Origin: Variovorax sp. UMC13 | GTDB taxonomy: Bacteria; Pseudomonadota; Gammaproteobacteria; Burkholderiales; Burkholderiaceae_C | Length of the DNA stretch: 64,000 bases | Reading direction: 5' to 3' | NCBI RefSeq assembly: GCF_014170375.1 | Contig: NZ_LZZW01000003.1 | Coordinates: forward strand, 62,001-126,000 | In this document: in pieces, positions 54,658 to 64,000 of the stretch | How the letters are laid out: the number at the start of each line of letters is the position of its first letter | Position numbering within the stretch: position 1 is the stretch's first letter | Notes under the pieces: generated by a model | Databases searched by the model: none | The model's input: the letters and a program-made list of their open reading frames with translations, nothing else | What the model was told of the DNA's origin: nothing | Made by a program: the position numbers and the translations under genes

Positions 54658-55391
54658 ACGCATTCGAGAGCGCGCGCGAGCAGCTGCTCGCGCCGAAGTA
54701 CCTCGGCTGGCTGCTCGACGGCTGGCTCATGACCATCGCCTCGTCGCTGCTGGTGATCGTCGCCTCGACCGCGCTGGGCCTGGTCTTCGCGGCCGCGCGC
54801 GGCAGCCCGCGGGCCGGCCTGCGCCGGGCCACCGCGGTCTATGTCTCGCTGTTCCGCAACACGCCGCTGCTGGTCCAGCTCTTCTTCTGGTATTTCGGCG
54901 CGCCCGCGCTGCTGCCCGAAGCCGCGCGCGAATGGCTCAACGCCGGCCACCATGTGAGCGTGGCGGGCCTGCGCCTGCACTGGCCGTCCTTCGAGTTCCT
55001 CACCGCCATCGTCGGGCTGGTGCTCTACGCCACGGCCTATGTGGGCGAGGAGATCCGCGCCGGCATCCGCGGCGTGCCGGCCGCGCAGCTGCATGCGGGC
55101 ATGGCCATGGGCTTCAGCGCGGCGCAGGTGCAGCGCCACGTCGTGCTGCCGCAGGCGGTGCGCATCGCGCTCGCGCCGCTGTTCGGCCAGTACATGAACA
55201 TCGTGAAGAACACCTCGCTGGCCATGGCGGTCGGGCTGGTCGAACTCTCGTACACCTCGCGCCAGGTCGAGGCCGACACCTTCAAGACCTTCCAGGCCTT
55301 CGGCTTCGCGACGCTGTTCTACATCGCGACCATCGCCCTGCTCGAATGGACGAGCGCTTGGGCGGTGCGGCGCACGAGGGTGAAGACATGA
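54654..55391 (+). CDS. Polar amino acid ABC transporter permease 1
   Basis: A 245-residue HisM/GltJ-type permease with about five helices. VSLFRNTPLLVQLFFWYFG is the family signature, and the EAA coupling loop reads AAQLHAGMAMGFSAAQVQRH. It begins with GTG overlapping the dioxygenase stop and is followed by its partner permease (ATGA). Confidence 0.87.
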   Translation: MNAFESAREQLLAPKYLGWLLDGWLMTIASSLLVIVASTALGLVFAAARGSPRAGLRRATAVYVSLFRNTPLLVQLFFWYFGAPALLPEAAREWLNAGHHVSVAGLRLHWPSFEFLTAIVGLVLYATAYVGEEIRAGIRGVPAAQLHAGMAMGFSAAQVQRHVVLPQAVRIALAPLFGQYMNIVKNTSLAMAVGLVELSYTSRQVEADTFKTFQAFGFATLFYIATIALLEWTSAWAVRRTRVKT

Positions 55392-56080
55392 GCGGTGCGA
55401 TCGCAGTCCTGCTCGACAACCTGCCTTACCTGCTCTGGGGCGCCTGGCCGAACGGGCCGCTGGGCGGCGCGGCGCTGACGGTGCTGCTGAGCGCGGGCTC
55501 GGCGATCGCCTCGGCCGTGCTGGGCCTGCTCTTCGGCGTGGCCCTGGCGATGAGCCGCGGTGCCGCGCACCGCCTGCTGGTCACGGTGCTGGGTTTCTTC
55601 CGCGCGATCCCGGTGCTGATGCTGATCTTCTGGACCTATTTCCTGCTGCCGATCGCGCTGGACATCGACGTGCCGGGCGTGCTGTCGGTGATGTGCGCGC
55701 TCTCGCTGGTCGGCGGCGCCTACCTGTCGCATGCGGTGCATGCGGGCATCCGGGGCGTGCCCGCGGGGCAGTGGAACGCGGCGCTGTCGCTGGGCATGGG
55801 GCGCTGGCGCGCGCTGCGCCACATCGTGCTGCCGCAGGCGTTGCGCATGATGCTGCCCTCGTTCATCAACCAGTGGGTCACGCTGGTCAAGGACAGTTCG
55901 CTGGCCTACATCGTGGGCGTGGGCGAACTGTCCTTCGTGGCGACGCAGGTCAACGCACGCACCATGGTCTACCCGGCCGAGCTGTTCATGCTGGTGGGCG
56001 CGATCTACTGGCTGCTGTGCACCGCGCTCGAGCGCGGCGTGTGGGCGCTGGTGCCGCGCGATCCGCAGCGCGGCACCTGA
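55388..56080 (+). CDS. Polar amino acid ABC transporter permease 2
   Basis: A 230-residue partner of the preceding permease: FFRAIPVLMLIFWTYFLLP, GGAYLSHAVHAGIRGVPAGQ and the EAA loop QWNAALSLGMGRWRALRHIV. The two would form a heterodimeric pore. No ATPase gene follows; the next gene on the opposite strand belongs to an operon that contains one (57086-57820), which could be shared. Confidence 0.87.
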   Translation: MSGAIAVLLDNLPYLLWGAWPNGPLGGAALTVLLSAGSAIASAVLGLLFGVALAMSRGAAHRLLVTVLGFFRAIPVLMLIFWTYFLLPIALDIDVPGVLSVMCALSLVGGAYLSHAVHAGIRGVPAGQWNAALSLGMGRWRALRHIVLPQALRMMLPSFINQWVTLVKDSSLAYIVGVGELSFVATQVNARTMVYPAELFMLVGAIYWLLCTALERGVWALVPRDPQRGT

Positions 56081-56093
56081 CGCCCTTGCGGCG

Positions 56094-57085
56094 TCAGAGC
56101 ACCTGCTGCACCAGCTGCGGGAACACCTTCGAGACCTTCTGCAGCAGGTAGTCGCCGTAGCGGCCGTGGAAGGCATGCACGTTGGCCTGGTCCCAGCGCG
56201 TGGCGCTGTCGTCGACGACTGCGGGCACGGGCAGGCCCTCGATCTTCTGCACGCGGGCCTCGAAGTTCGGGTCGAAGAACAGCGGGAAGGACAAGCGGTC
56301 GCGCCCCGAGGTGTTGCGCACCACGCGGTGCGGGGTCGAGCGGTAGAGACCGCCGGTCATGTGGTCGAGCATGTCGCCGATGTTGATCACGAAGGCGTCG
56401 GGCACGGGCGTCGCATCGATCCAGCCCTGGGCGGTGCGCACCTGCAGGCCGCCGATGTCGTCTTGGCGCAGCACGGTGAGCAGGCCGTAGTCGGTGTGCT
56501 CGCCCACGCCCCATTCGACATTCGAGCCCTCGGGGATCGGTTGCGTGGGGTAGTTGAAGAGGCGGAACAGGATCAGCGGGTCGGCTGTGTAGCGCGCCTG
56601 GAAGTAGTCGGCCTCCAGTCCCAGGCTCAGCGCGATACCTTCCATGAGCCGGTGGCCCAGCTGCGTGACCGCGGCCATGTAATCGAGCAGGGTCTGCCTG
56701 AAGCCCTCGAGCTCGGGGAACAGGTTGTGCCCGTGCACCGGCAGGCGGGCCTGCACGCGCGGATCGTCCTCGCCCAGTTCGCTGCCCAGGTACAGCCCTT
56801 CCTTCCAGTCGGGCCGGCCCGAGGTCAGCTCGCCGCCCAGCGGGAAGTAGCCGCGCCATGCAGCCCCGCCGAGTTCCATGCGCCAGCGCAGCTTGGTCGG
56901 CTCGTCGAGCGCGAAGAAGGCGTGGCTCAGGGTTTCGAGGCGCTGCGTGAGAGCGGGGGCGATGCCGTGGCCGACCGCGTAGAAGAAGCCGTGCGCGCGG
57001 CAGGCCTCGCCGATCTGCGCGGCGGCGGTGCCGCGGTCCGGTGTGCCGGCCACCAGGGCGGAGACATCGATGAGGGGAAGGGTGG

Positions 57086-57089
<4 letters not shown>
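56094..57089 (-). CDS. 2-oxoglutarate/Fe(II)-type oxygenase, isopenicillin N synthase-like
   Basis: A 331-residue oxygenase of the IPNS/2OG family. The N-terminal region has [20 protein letters not shown]. The double-stranded beta-helix core provides the iron ligands His198, Asp200 ([13 protein letters not shown]) and His254 (STPHRVVRN), and an R-x-S motif (Arg265, Ser267) that in 2OG enzymes binds the cosubstrate. It is coupled to the ABC ATPase gene (ATGA), so it may oxidise an imported amino acid or peptide. IPNS itself acts on a thiol peptide, which would fit the sulfur theme, but substrate is unassigned. Confidence 0.83.
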
Positions 57090-57816
<727 letters not shown>

Positions 57817-57820
<4 letters not shown>

Positions 57821-58536
57821 GCGGAGATTTTCCTTGTCTTCTTCGCGGCGAGCGCGGGGGTGCGGCGGGTCTGGCGCCGTTCCAGCCAGTAGGCGAAGCG
57901 CGAGAGGCCGAAGCACAGGATGAAGTAGGTCAGGCCCAGGATGCCGTAGACCTCGGCCGGCCGGGTGAAGACCTGGGTGTTGATCTGCGTGGCGATGAAA
58001 GACACCTCGGCCAGCCCGATGATGTAGCCCAGCGAGGTCTCCTTGATGGTCGAGACGAACTGGTTCACCAGCGAGGGCAGCATGCTGCGCAGCGCCTGCG
58101 GCAGCACCACCAGCCGCATCGCGCGGCCATAGCCCAGGCCGAGTGCGCGCGCGCATTCCATCTGGCCCTTGGGCAGGCTCTGGATGCCGGCACGCACGAT
58201 CTCGGCCAGGTAGACCGCATCGAACACGACGAGTGCGATCAGCATGGTGGTGAACTGGTCGGTCTTGACGCCGGTAACGCTGGGCAGGAAGAAGTAGGCC
58301 CAGAAGATCACCATCAGCAGCGGGATGCCGCGCACCACGAAGACCAGCGCCGTGACAGGCCAGCGCAGCCAGCGGTAGGGGCTCACGCGCGCCAGCCCCA
58401 GGACGATGCCCAGCGGCAGCGCCAGCACCAGGCCCAGCGCCGCGAGGATCACGGTGAGCGCGAGCCCGCCCAGCGGCCCGTTCGGGTACTGGCCGACCAG
58501 GAAGTAGAGCCAGTACGTATCGATGAGTTCGATCAT
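57817..58536 (-). CDS. Polar amino acid ABC transporter permease
   Basis: A 239-residue HisM-type permease: [40 protein letters not shown] and EAA loop [20 protein letters not shown]. It is coupled to the following ATPase gene and the preceding permease by ATGA overlaps. Confidence 0.88.
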
Positions 58537-59228
58537 GTGGTGCGCACCGGGAAGCGATGGTGGTACCAGGCCGCCAGCCCGGTGATGCCCAGCGAGACGG
58601 AGAGGTAGGCGAGGGTGGCGAAGGCGAAGGACTCGGAGCTGCGGAAGGTCTCGCTCTCGACCTGGCCGGCCTGGTACATGAGTTCGGCCGCGCCGATCAC
58701 GGTGGCGATCGAGGTGTTCTTCCAGAGGTTCAGGGTCTGCGAGATCAGCGGCGGCACGGTCACGCGCAGCGCCTGCGGCAGGATCACGCGGCGCATGGTC
58801 GCGAGGAAGCCGAAGCCGAGCGCACGGCCGGCTTCCATCTGCACCGTCGGGATCGCGCGGATGCCGCTGCGGATGTCCTCGGCCATGAAGGCCGCGGTGT
58901 AGAGCGACAGCGCGATCACCGCGCTGACGGCCTCGATCGGCCCGGCATAGAGCGTCTCGCGGATGCCGTCGGGCAGCAGCTCGGGTGCGCCGAAATACCA
59001 GAACAGCATGTGGGCGATCAGCGGCACATTGCGGATCGCCTCGACGTAGGCGAAGCCGATGGCGCGCAGCCACGCGAGCGGCGACAGCCGCAGCAGCGCG
59101 ACCAAGAGCGCGATGGGCAGCGCGCACAGCAACGCTGCCGCCATCAGCTGCAGCGACAGCAGCAGGCCGGCCAGCAGCATCTCGTGGTACTTGCCCGTCA
59201 GCAGCAGGGCGTAGTCGAAGGTGGGCAT
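58533..59228 (-). CDS. Polar amino acid ABC transporter permease
   Basis: A 231-residue permease: [20 protein letters not shown] is the family signature, [20 protein letters not shown] and the EAA loop [20 protein letters not shown] follow. The ATG at 59228 lacks a clear ribosome-binding site; an in-frame TTG at 59240 is an alternative. It follows the two binding-protein genes by 88 bp. Confidence 0.87.
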   Translation of the reverse strand: MPTFDYALLLTGKYHEMLLAGLLLSLQLMAAALLCALPIALLVALLRLSPLAWLRAIGFAYVEAIRNVPLIAHMLFWYFGAPELLPDGIRETLYAGPIEAVSAVIALSLYTAAFMAEDIRSGIRAIPTVQMEAGRALGFGFLATMRRVILPQALRVTVPPLISQTLNLWKNTSIATVIGAAELMYQAGQVESETFRSSESFAFATLAYLSVSLGITGLAAWYHHRFPVRTT

Positions 59229-59316
59229 GGAAGGAAGCAAAAAGGCGAGGGCGAACGCGAAAGCGCCCGCGGGTGAGCGCGGGCGCCATCGTACCCACCG
59301 CCCGCGGGCGGTGTGT

Positions 59317-60150
59317 TCAGCTTGCGTCTTGGGTGAACTTGAAGGGGCGCGTCTCGAACTGATGGCGCGTGCCCGGGCCGTACCACTTGAAGAAGATCTT
59401 CTCGGCTTGGCCGCTCTTCTCGAGTTCGCGCAGCGTGTCGTCGACCGCGGTCTTGAGCGCGGGCTCGCCCTTCTTGAGGCCGACCGCGACGGTGGTGGTG
59501 CTCACGTTCTGCGCCAGCAGCTCGTAGTTCTTGCCCGCAGGGCCGAGCTTGGCGATGGCATCGATCAGCGCGGCCTCGTCGTCGACATAGCCGGCGCCCT
59601 TGCCTTGCTGCAGCGCCTGGAAGGCCTGCGGCGCGTTCTCGAAGGTCACGACCTCGACGGTCGGCACCGCCTTGCGGATGTTGGCTTCCTGGGTGCCGCC
59701 CTTGACGGTGACCACGCGCTGGCCCGCGAGCTGCGGCAGCGTCTTGACCTCGCTGCCCTTCTTGACCAGCACCTTCTGGCCGGTGATGAAGGTCGGCAGC
59801 GAGAAGTCGATCTGCGTCTCGCGCTCGGGCGTGCGCGCCAGCGCGGCGGCCAGCACGTCGACATGGCCCTGCTGCAGTTCGGGGATGCGCGCGGCGACCG
59901 CGAGCTGCTTGAAGACCGGCTTGACGCCGAGCTTGCGCGCGAGTTCGCGGCCCAGGTCGACCTCGTAGCCGACCAGTTCACGGGTCTTGGGGTCGATGAA
60001 GCTGTAGGGCTCGGCCGTGCCGAGCACGCCCACCACGAGTTCGCCCTTCTTCTGGATGTCGGCGAGCTGGTCGGCCTGGGCCGCCAGCGCGGCCAACGAG
60101 ACGGCGGCTGCCGCGGCGAGCGGCAGGAAACGGGACAGCCTCATGTTCAT
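59317..60150 (-). CDS. Polar amino acid ABC substrate-binding protein (second of tandem pair)
   Basis: 277 residues with a signal peptide ending AAQA. QLADIQKKGELVVGVLGTAE, FIDPKTRELVGYEVDLGREL and IPELQQGHVDVLAAALARTP place it in family 3. It is strongly similar to the gene immediately upstream, with which it overlaps by 4 bp (ATGA), so the two come from a tandem duplication. Differences are concentrated in the ligand-contact stretches (ALARTPERETQIDFS against GLTHNKEREAQIDFS), suggesting split specificity. Confidence 0.88.
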   Translation of the reverse strand: MNMRLSRFLPLAAAAAVSLAALAAQADQLADIQKKGELVVGVLGTAEPYSFIDPKTRELVGYEVDLGRELARKLGVKPVFKQLAVAARIPELQQGHVDVLAAALARTPERETQIDFSLPTFITGQKVLVKKGSEVKTLPQLAGQRVVTVKGGTQEANIRKAVPTVEVVTFENAPQAFQALQQGKGAGYVDDEAALIDAIAKLGPAGKNYELLAQNVSTTTVAVGLKKGEPALKTAVDDTLRELEKSGQAEKIFFKWYGPGTRHQFETRPFKFTQDAS

Positions 60151-60974
60151 TCCGCGATCTTGTCGCTGTCGAGCTTGAAGTCGCGGGTCTGGAAGCCCGA
60201 GGCCGTGTTCGGGCCGTACCACTTGAAGAAGATCTTCTGGGCTTCGCCCGAGGTCTCGAGTTCGCGCAGCGCTGCGTCGACCACGGCCTTGAGGCCGGTC
60301 TCGCCCTTCTTGATGCCGATGGCCAGCGCCTCGGTGCTCAGGTTCTGCTTGAGCACCACGTACTGCGCCTTCTGCGTGCCGAGCTTGGCGTAGCTGCGCA
60401 GCAGCGCGGCCTCGTCGTCGACATAGCCCACGCCCTTGCCCTGCTGCAGCGCCTGGAAGGCCTGCTGGCTGGTGTCGAAGGTCACGACCTCGACATTGGG
60501 CACGGCCTTGCGGATGTTGGGTTCCTGCGTGCCGCCGCGGATGGTCAGCACCTTCTTGCCCGCGAGTTGCGTCACCTCGGTGATGCCGCTGCTCTTCTTG
60601 ACGATGGCCTTCTGGCCGGTCACGAAGGTGGTGAGCGAGAAGTCGATCTGCGCTTCGCGTTCCTTGTTGTGCGTGAGGCCGGCGGCGACCAGGTCGACGT
60701 GGCCCTGCTGCAGTTCGGGAATGCGCGCGGCCACGGCGATCTGCTTGAGCACCGTCTTCACGCCGATCTTCTTGGCGATCGCATTGGCCAAGTCGACCTC
60801 GTAGCCGACGATCTGCCGGGTCTTGGGGTCGATGAAGGTGGCCGGTTCATCGGTGCCGAGCACGCCGACGACGAGCTCGCCCTTCTTCTGGATGTCGGCC
60901 AGCTGGTCGGCATGGGCCAGGCCGGCCAGCCCGAAGGTGGCGACGACGAGGGAGGCGATGAGGCGGATGCGCAT
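60147..60974 (-). CDS. Polar amino acid ABC substrate-binding protein (first of tandem pair)
   Basis: 275 residues, signal peptide ending LAHA. QLADIQKKGELVVGVLGTDE, FIDPKTRQIVGYEVDLANAI and IPELQQGHVDLVAAGLTHNK. First gene of a six-gene operon: two binding proteins, two permeases, ATPase and oxygenase. Its upstream region has a GTTG-centred sequence followed by TTTAGT, a weak version of the sulfur-type promoter with altered spacing. Confidence 0.88.
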   Translation of the reverse strand: MRIRLIASLVVATFGLAGLAHADQLADIQKKGELVVGVLGTDEPATFIDPKTRQIVGYEVDLANAIAKKIGVKTVLKQIAVAARIPELQQGHVDLVAAGLTHNKEREAQIDFSLTTFVTGQKAIVKKSSGITEVTQLAGKKVLTIRGGTQEPNIRKAVPNVEVVTFDTSQQAFQALQQGKGVGYVDDEAALLRSYAKLGTQKAQYVVLKQNLSTEALAIGIKKGETGLKAVVDAALRELETSGEAQKIFFKWYGPNTASGFQTRDFKLDSDKIAE

Positions 60975-61245
60975 GTTCTTGTTCTCCGGGAAGCGTTTGG
61001 CGTTCGGCGGTTGCCGTTTCTGGGTCCGACCGGCGATGTGCCGGCCTCTCTCCCGGCCGAGAGACTAAACAGGGTGGGCGAATTTGGGAACAACCGTTTC
61101 GGCATATCCAAATTCCGCATGCCCCCGGGGGAGCGGGCGCGTTCGGCGCCGATTTGTACCATTATGTAAACTGCTCGCCTATTCCGACGCCACCGGACGC
61201 GCCTGCGGGGCGCCCTCCGCGGGGCGCGCCCCGTATTCCCTCGCC
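60975..61245. promoter_or_regulatory. 271-bp divergent promoter region
   Basis: No gene. It lies between the amino-acid ABC operon (minus) and the GGDEF-EAL gene (plus). On the minus strand AAACGGTTG (61091-61099) with a downstream TTTAGT is a possible, less perfect member of the sulfur-type promoters. On the plus strand, TATGTAAACT near 61163 is the only AT-rich candidate -10 for the GGDEF-EAL gene. A GC-rich GCGCC dyad precedes its start. Confidence 0.35.
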
Positions 61246-63270
61246 ATGAACCTCCGCGTGTCCCCTCCAGCGCCCGTCGCGCCCGTCGATGCCGAGGTCC
61301 TCTCACGCATGGTGCGCACCGACCAGCTGGTCATGGTGCGACGCAGCGTGCTGGCGGCCATCCCGATCAACATCGCGTTGAGCCTGGCGGTGATGCTGGT
61401 GGCCCTCAACTCCGGGCGTGCGATGGGCGGCATGCTGTGGCTGATGCTCTCGCTGGGGGTTAACGCGGCGCGCATCTTCATCTGCCGGATGCCCTTCGCG
61501 CCATCGCCCGGCGTCGCACCCGAACGCGGCGTCGCGGTCTCGGCGGACGCGCGACCGGTCGAGTGGCACCTGCGGCTGGCGGCCCTCTGCGCCGCGGTGT
61601 CGGGCGGGGTCTGGGCGTTGATCCCGCTGCTGTGCGCGGGCTATACCTCGCCGCAGACCCTGTTCTATCTGACGGTGGTCTGCGGCATCTGCGCCGGCGC
61701 GGCCACCTACGGCATCGCCTATGCGGCGGTGCCGATCAGCTTCGTGATCCCGGCGCTGCTGTCGGTCATGGGCTGCCTGGTCTACGCGGGCGGCTTCGAC
61801 CGGCTGAGCCTGGCGGCCATGGTGCTGCTGTACCTGGGCGCGCTGGCGCGCGGTTCGCTGCAGAGCCAGAAGGCGTTTCGGGCCGGCAGCCGCCTGAAGA
61901 ACGAAGCCACGGCCATGGCGTCGCAGTTGCGCGAGGCGCATCGGGAGCTTCAGGCTTCGGCGCAGGAGCTGACCCGCCGTGCGTCGTATGACGCGCTCAC
62001 GGGGCTGCTCAACCGCGAGGGCTTCATGCAGGCCACGGCCTCCTTCATCGCGGCCCGGCCCGGCCGTGCGCATTGCCTGCTGCTGCTCGATCTCGACGGC
62101 TTCAAGGCGGTCAACGATGCCTTCGGCCACAAGGCCGGCGACCGCGTGCTGCGGGACGTGGCCGACTGGCTGCAGCGCGAGCTGTGGTCGCTGAACGCGA
62201 TCCTCAGTCGCTGGGGCGGCGACGAATTCGCGGTGCTCTATTGCCCGCGCGGCGATGCCGAGACGCCCGCCGCCGTGGCCGAGGCGCTGATCGCCGCGAT
62301 CCCCTTCGCCACCGCGCACTACGGCGGCCACCTGGGCGTGAGCATCGGCATCGCGGTCTCCGATGGCTCGGGCGCCGTGGACATGGCCGAGACCCTCGAC
62401 CTGGCGGACGAAGCGCTCTACGAGGCCAAGCGCGCCGGACGCAACCGCTACCAGATCGTCGACGAGGCGCTGAACCTGCGCCTGGCCACGCGCCGCGATG
62501 TCGAGCGCGACCTGCTGCACGCGATCGAGACGCGCGCCATCGGCGTCTGGTACCAGCCGATCGTGACCAGCGAAGGCGGCCAGATCCACAGCCTGGAGGC
62601 GCTGCTGCGCTGGAACCACCCGCGGCACGGCCGCGTCGCGCCCGAGCGCGTGGTCTTCGCGGCCGCCAGCACCGGCGTCGCCGAGCAGCTGCTGCGCCAC
62701 ATCCTCAACGAAGTCTGCCTGGCGATGCACCAGCTGGAGGCCGAGGGTTCGGCGCTGGCCCGGGTGCCGATCGCGATGAACGTGTCGCCGCGCGAGATGG
62801 GGCAGTTGGCGGTCGACGAGATCGTGCTGGGCATGCTGGCGGCGCACGAGATCGCGCCGAGCCGCCTGCACATCGAGATCACCGAGGAGGTCGCGCTCGA
62901 CAGCCATGCGACCCGCGCCCGGCTGGCGGCGCTCTCGGCGGCCGGCGTGACGATCGTGGTCGACGATTTCGGCGTCGGCTACTCGTCGCTGGCCTCGCTG
63001 CGCAGCGAGTACGTCGGCCAGGTGAAGATCGACCGCAGCTTCGTCTCGGGCCTGTCGGCCTCGCCGGGCAACACCGTGCTGGTCAATTCGATCGTGCAGC
63101 TCGGGCATTCGCTGAACATCCAGGTCGTCGCCGAGGGTGTGGAGACGCATGACGAGCTCGACGCGCTGCGCGCGTTGGGCTGCACGCTCGCGCAGGGCTA
63201 CCACTTCGCCCGCCCTGCGCCGCTGCCCGAGATCGCCGCCTGGGCGCTGCAGCGACAGTCGCTGCCCTGA
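61246..63270 (+). CDS. Membrane-anchored GGDEF-EAL cyclic-di-GMP protein
   Basis: 674 residues. Residues about 35-205 form an N-terminal membrane sensor with roughly five or six helices. A short coiled linker (REAHRELQASAQELTRR) leads to a GGDEF domain with intact active site RWGGDEF (about residue 325) and then an EAL domain with LEALLRWNHP (about residue 452), the NVSPREM and ITEEVAL segments, DDFGVGYSSLASL and the KIDRSFV and VVAEGVET motifs. Both catalytic signatures look complete, so synthesis or hydrolysis of c-di-GMP, or a switch between them, is possible. Monocistronic. Confidence 0.9.
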   Translation: MNLRVSPPAPVAPVDAEVLSRMVRTDQLVMVRRSVLAAIPINIALSLAVMLVALNSGRAMGGMLWLMLSLGVNAARIFICRMPFAPSPGVAPERGVAVSADARPVEWHLRLAALCAAVSGGVWALIPLLCAGYTSPQTLFYLTVVCGICAGAATYGIAYAAVPISFVIPALLSVMGCLVYAGGFDRLSLAAMVLLYLGALARGSLQSQKAFRAGSRLKNEATAMASQLREAHRELQASAQELTRRASYDALTGLLNREGFMQATASFIAARPGRAHCLLLLDLDGFKAVNDAFGHKAGDRVLRDVADWLQRELWSLNAILSRWGGDEFAVLYCPRGDAETPAAVAEALIAAIPFATAHYGGHLGVSIGIAVSDGSGAVDMAETLDLADEALYEAKRAGRNRYQIVDEALNLRLATRRDVERDLLHAIETRAIGVWYQPIVTSEGGQIHSLEALLRWNHPRHGRVAPERVVFAAASTGVAEQLLRHILNEVCLAMHQLEAEGSALARVPIAMNVSPREMGQLAVDEIVLGMLAAHEIAPSRLHIEITEEVALDSHATRARLAALSAAGVTIVVDDFGVGYSSLASLRSEYVGQVKIDRSFVSGLSASPGNTVLVNSIVQLGHSLNIQVVAEGVETHDELDALRALGCTLAQGYHFARPAPLPEIAAWALQRQSLP

Positions 63271-63733
63271 CGCGCGGCGCAGCCCGGCAAGGGCGAGCAC
63301 CGAAACCGTTTCCGGGGCCATGACACGCGTGTGACGGATGTCACGCTTGCCGGCGTTTTCTATTTCGCTGCCTGAAGAGGCGTGCGCAGCGCCGAGTCCA
63401 TCCACCAGAGGGGAGGCGAGCCGCCGGCATGGGGTGGGCGTCACGAATGGTCATGAATGGTCACGAATGACCCATGACGCCTGCGAGGCCGCTCATAAGA
63501 ATGACTGGCCGAATCGTCCTGGACGCAGGCAGTCCCGTGTGCTTCGTGAGCCATCCAGCCCGCCGCGCATCGGTCTGCGCCGCCGGTGCGATGGGCTTTA
63601 CTCCCCGATTGTTGACTGCACGCATGACCTCCAACCGCTTTCCACAGACGACCGGCGATACCGCCAGCGCGCCCGCTCACTGCGAGGCGAACCGGCATGT
63701 CTCCGGTCCGGGTGGCGTGGGCGCGTGAAGCCG
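63271..63733. other. 463-bp region without a convincing gene
   Basis: Short frames here on both strands lack family features. Visible structure: the perfect palindrome ACACGCGTGT (63323-63332), a GTGAC/GTCAC dyad (63331-63335 and 63340-63344), and three tandem 10-bp units at 63441-63470. It probably contains the promoter of the gene that begins at 63734. Confidence 0.5.
63441..63470. repeat. Three tandem 10-bp repeats
   Basis: TCACGAATGG, TCATGAATGG and TCACGAATGA follow one another with no spacer. The 10-bp period equals about one helical turn, as in arrays of regulator sites, but no binding protein can be named. It is too short for a CRISPR or VNTR call. Confidence 0.6.
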
Positions 63734-64000
63734 ATGTCCGCCCGCCCCGAATTCCCGAAGCCTGCCTGCGCCGGCGTGCTTGCACGCGACGAGATGCTAC
63801 GTCGCCGCTACTGCGCGATGGTGGAGGACGCGGGATACGAGGTGCAGCCCTTCGCCGCCGTCGACGAGCTCGTCTCGGCCTGCCTGGCCAGCGCCAAGCG
63901 CTTCGACCTGCTGGTCATGGCCTTCCCCGGCGACGTGTCGCGGGTGGTGCTGGGCCTGGAACGGGTCTGCCGGATGATCTCGAACTCCGTGGGGGGCCTG
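63734..64000 (+). CDS. Receiver-like protein, N-terminal part (runs off the window)
   Basis: 89 codons remain open to the window end. The sequence looks like the first half of a CheY-type receiver: ARDEMLRRRYCAMVEDAGYE, then a strand RFDLLVMAFPGD. At the usual phospho-acceptor aspartate position there is alanine (VMAFP instead of the common LDLxLP), so it may be a pseudo-receiver that signals without phosphorylation. The start could also be the GTG three codons upstream. The output domain is not seen. Confidence 0.5.
   Translation, partial: MSARPEFPKPACAGVLARDEMLRRRYCAMVEDAGYEVQPFAAVDELVSACLASAKRFDLLVMAFPGDVSRVVLGLERVCRMISNSVGGL

Noticed and set aside
63441..63470. CRISPR or VNTR interpretation of the three 10-bp repeats
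   Set aside because: Units are too short, there are no spacers, and no cas genes are present.
63474..63728. Short open frames on both strands in the 63271-63733 gap
   Set aside because: No ribosome-binding site, no domain, and composition like non-coding GC-rich sequence.

Overview
The window is GC-rich throughout, has tightly packed genes with many 4-bp ATGA/GTGA overlaps, and is full of ABC and tripartite-tricarboxylate binding proteins, LysR regulators and flavin monooxygenases. This points to a beta-proteobacterium of the Burkholderiales, most like the Comamonadaceae (Variovorax-type). That placement is inference from gene content; no rRNA or other taxonomic marker is present. I found no tRNA, rRNA, CRISPR array, transposase or prophage gene.

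Layout. 1-3.0 kb: 5' end of a signal peptidase I gene, then a chimeric reading frame in which the first ~38 residues of a FecI-type sigma factor run straight into the C-terminal barrel of a TonB siderophore receptor, then a flavin monooxygenase. 3.1-11.4 kb: two divergent, translationally coupled operons. One encodes a CDP-alcohol phosphatidyltransferase, a YceI protein and a membrane sulfatase-like protein. The other encodes a dehydrogenase, a pterin-synthase-like protein, a glycosyltransferase and a methyltransferase, and it faces a RibD-type reductase gene and a membrane protein gene. Together they look like an uncharacterised pathway for a modified pterin- or flavin-like small molecule. 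11.4-18.3 kb: nucleoside hydrolase, TctC-type binding protein, adenosine deaminase and a divergent LysR regulator, then an amino-acid permease and two acetyltransferases. 18.4-21.6 kb: orphan MetQ-like binding protein, flavin monooxygenase and a helical putative metalloprotein. 21.5-27.1 kb: phosphonate uptake (phnDCE) with phosphonatase (phnX), a phosphonate-linked iron alcohol dehydrogenase and a LysR regulator. 27.2-32.9 kb: phosphodiesterase-like lipoprotein, a small lipoprotein, phosphocholine-type phospholipase C and a second LysR resembling the phosphonate one.

34-42.9 kb is a sulfur island: a third flavin monooxygenase, a rhodanese, an EpsC-type serine acetyltransferase, a small XRE regulator, an SrpI-type family 2A encapsulin shell, its cysteine desulfurase cargo with a long disordered leader, a periplasmic sulfurtransferase, a YeeE/YedE (TsuA-like) thiosulfate transporter and a small basic protein. 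A REP-like palindrome sits in frame inside the cargo leader. 43-49.2 kb: a CoA-dependent catabolic module (CaiB-type CoA transferase, acyl-CoA dehydrogenase, enoyl-CoA hydratase, TctC binding protein, TetR regulator with a clear operator, MFS transporter). 49.4-61 kb: cupin, ketopantoate-reductase-like enzyme, covalent-flavin amine oxidase and SsuA-like binding protein, divergent from an amino-acid ABC module with a thiol-dioxygenase-like enzyme. That module converges on a second amino-acid ABC operon with tandem binding proteins and an isopenicillin-N-synthase-like oxygenase. 61.2-64 kb: a GGDEF-EAL protein and the start of a degenerate receiver-type protein.

A feature tying the window together is a recurring promoter: a TTCGTTG-like heptamer, exactly 20 nt, then a -10-like hexamer. 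It occurs 55-80 bp upstream of eight transcription units, nearly all linked to sulfur or flavin monooxygenases, on both strands. It may mark a CysB/SsuR-type sulfur regulon.
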